Assembly: GCA_002382525.1 (NCBI GenBank)
Contig: DFYA01000257.1
Coordinates: 1 to 7,572, forward strand
DNA length: 7,572 bases
Origin: Opitutaceae bacterium UBA4094
Lineage (GTDB): Bacteria > Verrucomicrobiota > Verrucomicrobiia > Opitutales > Opitutaceae
Reading direction: 5' to 3'
Below the pieces are notes generated by a model, which worked only from the letters and a program-made list of their open reading frames with translations, had not been told where the DNA came from and did no database searches. Shown piece by piece: positions 1 to 6,279 of the stretch; within the stretch, counting starts at the first letter, position 1; every line of letters begins with the position of its first letter. The position numbers and the translations under genes are program-made.

Positions 1-342
1 GACCGCGCGACCTTCAACGAACACGGTGAACTTGTGCTCCTCGGCCGCGCCGGGCGTCTCGCCAAAATTTCCGGTCGCCGCCTCGACCTCGGCGACCTCG
101 AACGTGTGTTGCGTGGCCTGCCCGGCATCCGCGACGCCTTCGTTGCGATGCACCCGCAGAACCTCGACGAACTGGCCGCCGTGCTCGCCACCACACTCGA
201 TGCCGCCGCCGTGCGCACACTGCTACGCCGCGAACTCGCGTCGTGGAAGGTCCCGCGCCGCGTCGTCACCGTGGCCGAGTTCCCGCTCACCGCCCGCGGC
301 AAGCCCGACTCCCGCGCCTTGCATGCGTTGCTCGTGCGCTGA
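1..342 (+). CDS. C-terminal end of an AMP-forming acyl/aryl ligase (partial)
   Basis: This is the last 113 residues of an adenylate-forming enzyme; the reading frame is open to the left edge. Such enzymes activate a carboxylic acid with ATP and pass it to CoA or a carrier protein. The fragment is the small mobile C-terminal domain. The hinge/A8 region is GRAGRLAKISGRRLDLGDLE (fragment residues 15-34). The A10 loop is TARGKPDSRALHALL, in which K101 is the expected adenylation lysine. The usual Asp of the GRxD hinge motif is Gly here. A GTG at 34 is internal to the domain and is not a real start. The stop overlaps the next ATG (TGATG, 340-344), so the next gene is probably translationally coupled. 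Substrate cannot be read from this end. The nearby chorismatase makes a hydroxybenzoate ligase (XanA2-like) a reasonable inference, but an acyl-CoA synthetase is equally possible. Confidence 0.85.
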   Translation, partial: DRATFNEHGELVLLGRAGRLAKISGRRLDLGDLERVLRGLPGIRDAFVAMHPQNLDELAAVLATTLDAAAVRTLLRRELASWKVPRRVVTVAEFPLTARGKPDSRALHALLVR

Positions 343-1004
343 TGTATCCGACAGGTATGCCTTCCCGCCTCCCGATTTTCGCGCGCGTCACCAGCCACCT
401 CTGGCTCAAGGCGTTGGTCACGCCGGCGTTCATGACGTTGTTTTTCGTCGCTTATTTTGTGGTGCTGTTTCACCCGGGCTCGTCTCCCGTCGAGATGCCG
501 CTCACCGCACTCGACCGGCACGTCGGCTTTCATCGGTGGGCACTCCTTCCGTATGCTTCGCTCTGGTTCTACGTGATCCTGCCGTCTGCGCTGATGGTGA
601 AGTTTCGCGAACTCGTCGGCTACACAATTGGCGCGGCGCTTCTCAGCGTCGTCGGCCTCGCGATTTTTTACCTCTGGCCGACCATCACGCCACCCGCCGA
701 CATCGATTGGGCCGCCCACCCGAGTATGCAGTTCCTCAAAACCATGGACGCTTCGGGCAACGCCTGCCCGTCGCTCCACGTCGCGTTCGCCGTCTTCACC
801 GCCGCGTGGCTTGCCCGTATGTTACGTCGCATCGGAGCCTCGCGGCTCGCGCAGGTGATCAACGTCCTCTGGGCCGTGGCGATTCTCTACTCGACCCTCG
901 CCACCCGCCAGCACGTCGCCATCGATCTTTTCTGCGGCGCGGCCCTCGGTGCACTCGCCGCCTACCTTAACCTGCGCCTGTGCCCCGAGCCCGTCGAAAC
1001 CTGA
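342..1004 (+). CDS. PAP2-family (PAP2_3 type) membrane phosphatase
   Basis: This is a 220-residue integral membrane protein with about six hydrophobic segments (roughly residues 20-43, 65-87, 91-112, 146-162, 168-186 and 192-210). The PAP2 acid-phosphatase motifs are visible. ACPSLHVAF carries the phosphate-contacting His146. STLATRQHVAID carries nucleophile His191 and Asp195, although the usual SR pair reads ST. An MPLTALDRH stretch (52-60) and an ID(W) loop before the first motif resemble the inositolphosphotransferase-like PAP2_3 branch rather than the classic KxxxxxxRP form. Family members hydrolyse or transfer phosphate groups on lipids at the membrane. The chosen start is the ATG overlapping the upstream stop; a second in-frame ATG at 357, after a weak ACAGG, would shorten it by 5 residues. 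It lies between the ligase and the deacetylase in one transcription unit, so a role in processing a lipid or lipid-sugar phosphate is plausible. The substrate is unknown. Confidence 0.85.
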   Translation: MYPTGMPSRLPIFARVTSHLWLKALVTPAFMTLFFVAYFVVLFHPGSSPVEMPLTALDRHVGFHRWALLPYASLWFYVILPSALMVKFRELVGYTIGAALLSVVGLAIFYLWPTITPPADIDWAAHPSMQFLKTMDASGNACPSLHVAFAVFTAAWLARMLRRIGASRLAQVINVLWAVAILYSTLATRQHVAIDLFCGAALGALAAYLNLRLCPEPVET

Positions 1005-1768
1005 TGCGCACCCCGCTCCTTATCATCGCCGTCCTCAAAGTAACCGGCGTCGCCCTCGCCCTCGGCGGCGGATCGTTGACGTGGGCGCTGATCCTCTTTT
1101 TCGGTCCCGATGTCTGGTTGCTCTACCACGTTTTTGTGCCCGGCGCCTCCGGCCTCGCGCGCACGTTTTCGTGTTTCGGCACGGAACGCCCCGAGGTGTG
1201 GCTCACGATCGATGACGGCCCGGATCCCGACGACACGCCGCGCATCCTCGACCTGCTCGACCGTCACGACGCGCGCGCCACCTTTTTTGTGATCGGACAT
1301 CGCGCCGCGCAGCATCGTGAGCTCGTTGCCGAAATCTGCCGTCGCGGACACGAGATCGGCCACCACACCCACACGCACCGCACCGGCACGTTTTGGTGTG
1401 CAAGCCCCGCCCGCACACGCCGCGAACTCGACGCCGCGTTGCCTCACCTCTCGCTCGCAGGCGCCGCGCGTCCAAGCCGTTTTCGCCCGCCCGTCGGCAT
1501 CAAAAATCTTTTCCTCGGCCCCGCCCTCATCGAACGCGGCCTCACGTGCGTCGCGTGGAACGTTCGCAGCTTCGACTCGTTTTCGCACGACGCGGAAAAA
1601 ACCGCCGCCCGCGTCCTCCGCCAAGTCCGCCCCGGTTCGATCATCTTGATGCACGAGGGTCCTTCGCTTCACGCCAGCGTCCGCGTCACCGCTCTCGCCC
1701 GCACGTTGGAACAACTCGCCGCCCGAGGCCTCCGCTGCGTCATCCCGACCGACGCACAACTGCGCTGA
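1004..1768 (+). CDS. membrane-anchored NodB-type polysaccharide deacetylase (CE4)
   Basis: This is a 254-residue protein with two N-terminal hydrophobic segments (about residues 4-22 and 25-46), then a NodB homology domain. The five CE4 motifs can be followed. TIDDGP (68-73) has the catalytic-base and metal aspartates D70 and D71. HTHTH gives metal ligands H121 and H125. RFRPPVG spans 159-165. Trp185 and Asp191 lie in WNVRSFD. LMHEGP carries H217. All key residues are present, so an active metal-dependent de-N- or de-O-acetylase is expected, held at the membrane. The start is the ATG in the TGATG overlap with the phosphatase stop; a GTG at 980 would run into the upstream gene and is less likely. 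It is last in its transcription unit and ends 6 bp from the convergent chorismatase. Its substrate may be a lipid-linked amino sugar or an extracellular glycan. Deacetylation of a pigment-lipid head group is speculation based on context. Confidence 0.88.
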   Translation: MRTPLLIIAVLKVTGVALALGGGSLTWALILFFGPDVWLLYHVFVPGASGLARTFSCFGTERPEVWLTIDDGPDPDDTPRILDLLDRHDARATFFVIGHRAAQHRELVAEICRRGHEIGHHTHTHRTGTFWCASPARTRRELDAALPHLSLAGAARPSRFRPPVGIKNLFLGPALIERGLTCVAWNVRSFDSFSHDAEKTAARVLRQVRPGSIILMHEGPSLHASVRVTALARTLEQLAARGLRCVIPTDAQLR

Positions 1769-1774
1769 CGTTCC

Positions 1775-2785
1775 TCAAACCGCAGCCACCAGCGTCGCCT
1801 CGATCTCGATCAACAGCGCAGCGCGACAGATGTCCGAGTGTAACCAGGTCACGCGGTCCGTCTCCACAAAGAGCTCCGCCTGCAGCATCTTCGCCGCCTC
1901 CGCGTAGTCCGCGTCGTCGCGCAGATACACCTTGAAATGCCGTTGCCACTCCGGGCTACGCCGTGCCGCCCCCGGGCCCGCGTTCGCGACCGCGACCGCC
2001 GAACCGGCTCCACCGAGACCCAAATCCTCGCCCAGCCCGCACGCGCGCGAAACAAGTTTGAGGTTGTCGATCATGCACGTGATCTGCCCGGCCAGATCGC
2101 CGACCGCCACCGTGGCGTGCCCCTTGATCGCCGCCGTTCCTGAGATAAACACATAACGTTCTCCCGCCGCCGTCACCCGCGTTGCCCGCGTGAAACTCGG
2201 CGCCCGCGGCCCGTGCTCCGGCGGATACGCATACGCCGGCACCTGCTCGGGGTTTTCGACGTGTTTCGGTTCATCGCGGGTCGCCGCGAAAATCACCGAC
2301 AGCCGCCCGTCCACGCCACCCACCGCCGAGGCCGCCGGCAGGTGTTGTTCATAACCCGCGCCCAACCGCTCCTCGAATGCCAATGAGCGCCCGCGGCAAA
2401 ACGCGCGGTAATTCTCCAGACCGGTCGCATCGGGCTCGTTGATGCGCGGCACATAATTCCAAATTCGCGCCAGCCGACGCTCGCCGACCAGCACGAGCAA
2501 CTGCGCATACAACCGGTGCGCCTGCGCATCGAGATCGACCTCGGCCGGTTCGTCGATCGCCCCAATCAAAAGCCCATCGCGTTCGAACAAGCGCCAGCCA
2601 TCGATCGACGGACGTTCGCGCACGCCGCAAAAAATCACCTCGTCCGCCACGCCGCCCAACACCGGCATCGGTAAATTCAACACCGCGCCGCCATCCGCAT
2701 GAGGGCCAAAGCGCACGATCAAATCGGCGGGCACGGGACGTTTGGGCGAAGAGGACACAGTTAACATTAGCGGCAGGGACAACAA
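1775..2785 (-). CDS. chorismatase (FkbO/Hyg5/XanB2-like)
   Basis: This 336-residue protein belongs to the chorismatase family, which splits pyruvate from chorismate to give either a dihydroxycyclohexadiene carboxylate (FkbO) or 3-/4-hydroxybenzoate (Hyg5, XanB2). Family landmarks are RIWNYVPRIN (107-116), GLENYRAFCRGRSLAFEE (122-139), the AYAYPPEHGPRAPSFTRAT block (184-202), FISGTAAIKGHATV (213-226) and the C-terminal SDICRAALLIEIE (317-329). A Gly/Ala-rich stretch at about 250-276 is probably a surface loop. Length is normal for the family. The start is a TTG at 2785 with AAGGGG five bases upstream; an ATG at 2767 (330 residues) has no such site and remains possible. The TVP38 gene lies 47 bp upstream on the same strand, so the two are probably co-transcribed. 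Product type cannot be settled by eye. With a ligase nearby, 3-hydroxybenzoate for an aryl-polyene pigment is the most attractive reading. Confidence 0.9.
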   Translation of the reverse strand: MLSLPLMLTVSSSPKRPVPADLIVRFGPHADGGAVLNLPMPVLGGVADEVIFCGVRERPSIDGWRLFERDGLLIGAIDEPAEVDLDAQAHRLYAQLLVLVGERRLARIWNYVPRINEPDATGLENYRAFCRGRSLAFEERLGAGYEQHLPAASAVGGVDGRLSVIFAATRDEPKHVENPEQVPAYAYPPEHGPRAPSFTRATRVTAAGERYVFISGTAAIKGHATVAVGDLAGQITCMIDNLKLVSRACGLGEDLGLGGAGSAVAVANAGPGAARRSPEWQRHFKVYLRDDADYAEAAKMLQAELFVETDRVTWLHSDICRAALLIEIEATLVAAV

Positions 2786-2790
2786 AAACG

Positions 2791-2796
2791 CCCCTT
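2791..2796 (-). promoter_or_regulatory. Shine-Dalgarno site supporting the TTG start of the chorismatase
   Basis: AAGGGG on the minus strand sits five bases before the TTG codon at 2785 and 23 bases before the ATG at 2767, so it fits only the TTG start. It stands out because hemL, the prepilin gene and both LacI genes have no purine-rich site before their starts. Confidence 0.5.
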
Positions 2797-2832
2797 CGGT
2801 TCATCAAGGTAAATCAATCGCGCGACCACGGA

Positions 2833-3546
2833 TTAGATCTCCTTCTCCCCGACGTTACCGGCGCCGGCTAGGGAACGCGTCAGCGCCTTTTTCGCCGCAA
2901 GGCGCTTGCGCAAAAAATGTAATCCGAATCCCACTACGGCGAACAGCGCACCCGCCACCATGAGTTTGGTGTTATTGCCCTGCATGAGTGCGTCGCCCGC
3001 GACCACCGCGATCGTCAGATGCACCGCCGGCACCAACACCGAAATCGCGAGGTAGAACCCAAAGTGCACCCGCGCGAGACCGAGCAGATAATTCTGCATA
3101 AAAAACGGCACGCCCGGCACGAGCCGCAGCAGCAGCGTCAGCTCCACGCCCTTTCCGCCGCCGGGCAACGTGGGCACCCGATAACCCATCCACAAGATCA
3201 GCCGCTCCATCCACGGGCGCAGCGCAAACGCCGCGAACCAATAAGACACCGCGATGTTAAAGGTCACCGCCGCCACGCCGCAGAGGATCACCACGCCGGC
3301 TCCCAACGATGGCGCAAACAACGCCCCCGCCGACAGGACAAAGGGCGACAACGGAAACCCCACGAACGGCAGCAGCGCCATCGCCACAAAAAACACCCCC
3401 GCCCCTTCGTTACGCACCCAATCCAAGCACCGCCCCGCTTGGCTCAACAGATCCAACCGCCAGCCCACAAACCCCGCAACCCCACCCAACACCACGAGGC
3501 AGACGAGAATGACGGCGAGTCGTTTTTTGCGTGGGTCGTTGAACAT
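2833..3546 (-). CDS. TVP38/TMEM64 (VTT/DedA-like) membrane protein
   Basis: This is a 237-residue multi-pass membrane protein of the SNARE-associated/VTT superfamily. After a short basic N-terminus (MFNDPRKKR) comes one membrane helix (about 10-29). The characteristic core follows: VGFPLSPFVLSAGALFAPSLGAG (62-84) with the re-entrant-loop pattern of Pro and Gly residues, another hydrophobic run to about 108, and RLVPGVPFFMQNYLLGLARV (141-160), which matches the family's R-x-x-P-x-x-P-F...Y-x-x-G signature. Two further helices span about 165-185 and 194-211, ending in a basic tail. Family members are linked to membrane lipid handling (DedA proteins as undecaprenyl-phosphate translocases; VTT proteins as scramblases), but the role of this one is unknown. 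The ATG at 3546 is chosen; a GTG at 3657 would add 37 residues that look like spurious coding and lie in the divergent promoter region. It is upstream of the chorismatase on the same strand. Confidence 0.85.
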   Translation of the reverse strand: MFNDPRKKRLAVILVCLVVLGGVAGFVGWRLDLLSQAGRCLDWVRNEGAGVFFVAMALLPFVGFPLSPFVLSAGALFAPSLGAGVVILCGVAAVTFNIAVSYWFAAFALRPWMERLILWMGYRVPTLPGGGKGVELTLLLRLVPGVPFFMQNYLLGLARVHFGFYLAISVLVPAVHLTIAVVAGDALMQGNNTKLMVAGALFAVVGFGLHFLRKRLAAKKALTRSLAGAGNVGEKEI

Positions 3547-3590
3547 GAATAAACCCAAAGATGAAGCAGCCTGCCCACCTCGCGCAACCC

Positions 3591-3605
3591 GGCGTTCAGA
3601 ACGCC
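3591..3605. other. short perfect hairpin in the divergent region
   Basis: GGCGTT-CAG-AACGCC forms a 6-bp stem with a 3-base loop in the 113-bp gap between the divergent TVP38 and GxxExxY genes. It could be a regulator site or the remains of a terminator. Nothing else in the sequence fixes its role. Confidence 0.3.
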
Positions 3606-3619
3606 TTCCCGATTGGCCC

Positions 3620-3639
3620 TCGACGCCTGTCGATTTTTT
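3620..3639 (+). terminator. terminator-like hairpin with T-run ahead of the cassette
   Basis: TCGAC-GCCT-GTCGA is followed directly by six T residues (3634-3639). The stem is only 5 bp. No plus-strand gene ends here, so if it works it would insulate the GxxExxY gene from read-through entering from the left. It ends two bases before the first repeat of the cassette. Confidence 0.35.
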
Positions 3640-3641
3640 CA

Positions 3642-3674
3642 AACCACTAATATCCACTTATGAGCACTAATCCA
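3642..3674 (+). repeat. left flanking repeat: three 10-bp units CACTAATNNN
   Basis: Three tandem decamers run from 3645: CACTAATATC, CACTTATGAG and CACTAATCCA, preceded by AAC. The reverse complement of the right-hand repeat (4059-4090) aligns with this one, including a perfect AACCACTAAT at the outer end and GCACTAAT at the inner end. Together they form imperfect inverted repeats around the GxxExxY gene. The second unit contains the ATG at 3660, so the repeat and the start of the gene overlap. Confidence 0.75.
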
Positions 3675-4049
3675 AGCACTGCACTCTGGCAGCAGGAGGG
3701 CTACGACTTCATGGCGGTTTGCTTCGAAGTTTATAATGAAATGGGCCACGGATTCCTCGAAGAGGTTTACCAAGAAAGCGTCGAAATAGAGCTGAGCAAT
3801 CGCCGCATTCCGTTCGTTTCGCATCCTAAGCTTCAACTCTTCTACAAAGGCCAACCTTTACGGAAAACCTACAAGGCCGACCTCATCGTTATCGGTGAAA
3901 TCATTATCGAGCTGAAAGCCGTCCGCCAAGTTTCTCCCGAGCACGAGGCGCAACTCATCAACTATGTTCGGGCCACAAAAAAATGCGTGGGCTATCTGGT
4001 AAATTTCGGGGCTCACCCACGCCTCGAATGGTATCGCCGAGTTCTCTAA
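3660..4049 (+). CDS. GxxExxY protein (PD-(D/E)xK nuclease-like, function unknown)
   Basis: This 129-residue protein carries the family's name motif as G31-F-L-E34-E-V-Y37, inside a helix beginning near E13. A nuclease-like core follows: D74 (KADLIV) and E84-L-K86 (IIIELKAV) match the PD-(D/E)xK pattern, and Q98-x-x-x-Y102 (QLINYV) follows on the next helix. The residues needed for metal binding are present, but no activity is established for the family. Length is normal. The ATG at 3660 gives the full first helix but has no Shine-Dalgarno site and lies in the left repeat. The in-frame ATG at 3711 (112 residues) is preceded by AGGAGGG ten bases upstream, and may be the true or an alternative start, although it trims the helix before the motif. 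Base composition is about 50% GC, unlike its neighbours. It is alone on its strand within the inverted repeats, 50 bp before hemL. Confidence 0.88.
   Translation: MSTNPSTALWQQEGYDFMAVCFEVYNEMGHGFLEEVYQESVEIELSNRRIPFVSHPKLQLFYKGQPLRKTYKADLIVIGEIIIELKAVRQVSPEHEAQLINYVRATKKCVGYLVNFGAHPRLEWYRRVL
3694..3700 (+). promoter_or_regulatory. strong internal Shine-Dalgarno (AGGAGGG) before an in-frame ATG
   Basis: AGGAGGG is followed by ten bases and then the ATG at 3711, which is codon 18 of the GxxExxY frame. It is the best ribosome-binding site in the window. A TAATAT hexamer at 3648-3653, inside the left repeat, could serve as a -10 box for a transcript starting near 3660, but no convincing -35 box is seen. 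Confidence 0.4.
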
Positions 4050-4055
4050 TTTTCC

Positions 4056-4090
4056 GTCATTAGTGCCCGTTAGTGTTCATTAGTGGTTAA
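4056..4090 (-). repeat. right flanking repeat: three 10-bp units, inverted copy
   Basis: Three tandem decamers, ATTAGTGCCC (4059-4068), GTTAGTGTTC (4069-4078) and ATTAGTGGTT (4079-4088), are the inverted counterpart of the CACTAAT units on the left. They begin 9 bases after the stop of the GxxExxY gene and end 11 bases before the hemL start codon, so the repeat forms nearly the whole leader of hemL. Confidence 0.75.
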
Positions 4091-4099
4091 CCTCTCTCC

Positions 4100-5386
<1,287 letters not shown>

Positions 5387-5391
5387 GCGGC

Positions 5392-5429
5392 CGACGCCCG
5401 CGCCCCCCGGACGGGGCGCGAAGGCGTCG
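5392..5429 (+). terminator. strong GC hairpin after hemL (terminator-like)
   Basis: CGACGCC-CGCGCCCC pairs with GGGGCGCG-AA-GGCGTCG around a 6-base loop, giving 15 base pairs broken only by an AA bulge. It starts 5 bases after the hemL stop. No T-run follows, so it is not a textbook intrinsic terminator; it may stop or pause transcription or protect the 3' end. Its last two bases overlap the palindrome at 5428-5440. Confidence 0.5.
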
Positions 5430-5440
5430 TTACGGTAACG
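5428..5440. promoter_or_regulatory. palindrome CGTTAC-G-GTAACG, candidate LacI-family operator
   Basis: This is a perfect 6+1+6 inverted repeat, 63 bases before the start of the prepilin-like gene. The core GTTAC-N-GTAAC recurs at 7472-7482, just before the second LacI gene. A palindrome with an odd centre, repeated beside LacI-type regulators, is a natural operator candidate. Binding is inferred only. Confidence 0.5.
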
Positions 5441-5503
5441 AGCCTCCGCGCTCTCAACCGGTGGGCGAGCGGATAGGTTGGGGCAACTCCAATAGCCCCC
5501 GCC

Positions 5504-6226
5504 ATGAAGACCTCCCCCCGCTTTCTTCGGCACCGGCCCGCAGCCGGTTTCTCCCTGGTCGAGTTGCTCACGGTGATCGCGATCATCGGAGTCCTCGCCG
5601 CCATTATTATCCCGACTGTCAGCAAGGTCAGAGAACGCGCCCGCACGACTCAGTGCCTCGGCAATCTCCGCCAACTCGGCCTCGCCGGGTTGATGTATGC
5701 CGCCAATAACAAGGGTATCCTTCCCGGCGGCAACTGGAGCAGCTCCACACTGCTCCCGGGCGGTAATTGGGCCGAACGCATCAGCCCCTACCTCACCATG
5801 GACCGGGTTTCCGCCCGTTCCCGGTTCAACTGCCCCGAAGCCCGGCTGCCCGCGAACGATAACGAGAGCACCTACAGCGCTTCCTACTTTATCGACAAAG
5901 CACCGCTCAACGCCCGCGTCGCCAACCTGTCGTCCCACATCGTCATGTATGCCGACGCTCACGTCATGATCTACGACGGCCTCTGGCCATGGAACCGCGC
6001 CGGCTATACTCAAGCCCAACGCCTTCAGATGTTCCGCCACAACGGCAACACCCGCCAGAACGCCGTATTCACCGACGCCTCCGTGCGCAGCATGTCCGGG
6101 CGCGAGGGCGGCGCCTTCCGCGGTGAGGGTAACACGCCGCCCAACGCTTGGGCGATCTCCGGCATGGGCTACATCAACAACGGCTACGACACGAACCCCG
6201 CCTCGCCGCAGGACTTCGTTCCCTGA
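5504..6226 (+). CDS. type II secretion/type IV prepilin-like protein
   Basis: This 240-residue protein has a class III (prepilin) signal: a basic leader, then RPAAG15-F16-SLVE20-LLTVIAIIGVLAAIIIP. Prepilin peptidase would cut after G15 and methylate F16; E20 is the conserved Glu of position +5. The hydrophobic stretch 16-37 anchors it or packs into a fibre. C51-L-G-N-L-R-Q-L-G follows, as in the large families of such proteins in Verrucomicrobiota and Planctomycetota. The C-terminal part resembles the H-X9-DG processing-associated region, but reads H179-X11-D191-A192 and so is degenerate. LPGGNW occurs twice (73-78 and 84-89). Only one start is available (ATG 5504), with no Shine-Dalgarno. 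It follows a candidate operator and precedes a LacI regulator by 53 bp in the same direction. It may be a minor pseudopilin or a surface protein; its cargo or partner cannot be told. Confidence 0.87.
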   Translation: MKTSPRFLRHRPAAGFSLVELLTVIAIIGVLAAIIIPTVSKVRERARTTQCLGNLRQLGLAGLMYAANNKGILPGGNWSSSTLLPGGNWAERISPYLTMDRVSARSRFNCPEARLPANDNESTYSASYFIDKAPLNARVANLSSHIVMYADAHVMIYDGLWPWNRAGYTQAQRLQMFRHNGNTRQNAVFTDASVRSMSGREGGAFRGEGNTPPNAWAISGMGYINNGYDTNPASPQDFVP

Positions 6227-6279
6227 ACGCCCCGGTCGCGCCGTCACACCTCACTCGCGCGTCTTTTCCCTCCCAACGC

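Larger units (their letters stand above)
3642..4090 (+). mobile_element. candidate inserted cassette carrying a GxxExxY gene
   Basis: A unit of about 450 bp is bounded by inverted sets of CACTAAT decamers and encloses one small nuclease-fold gene. By hand count 180 of 360 bases (50%) are G or C over 3661-4020, while neighbouring coding DNA is far richer (43 of 60 at 4141-4200). It carries no transposase and shows no clear target-site duplication. If mobile, it would have to be moved by something supplied in trans. It could instead be an old insertion, or a dispersed repeat that merely accompanies this gene family. Confidence 0.45.

Noticed and set aside
26..970. A 314-codon plus-strand frame over the ligase end and the phosphatase
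   Set aside because: It is Arg/Pro/Ser-rich and crosses two genes with clear motifs in other frames.
962..1759. A 265-codon minus-strand frame opposite the deacetylase
   Set aside because: It is an antisense shadow; the plus-strand frame has all five CE4 motifs.
1760..1785. CTGCG...CGCAG hairpin as a shared terminator between the convergent genes
   Set aside because: The stem is only 5 bp with a 16-base loop and no T-run on either strand.
2858..2867. CCGGCGCCGG palindrome near the 3' end of the TVP38 gene
   Set aside because: It lies inside the coding sequence, is encoded by Ala-Gly-Ala-Gly codons and has no T-run; such palindromes are common in GC-rich DNA.
3547..3657. N-terminal extension of the TVP38 protein to a GTG at 3657
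   Set aside because: The extra 37 residues are basic and unlike the family, and they would cover the divergent promoter region and part of the left repeat.
3645..4088. The repeats as a CRISPR array
   Set aside because: The units are 10 bp in two short inverted sets around a gene, with no spacers and no cas genes.
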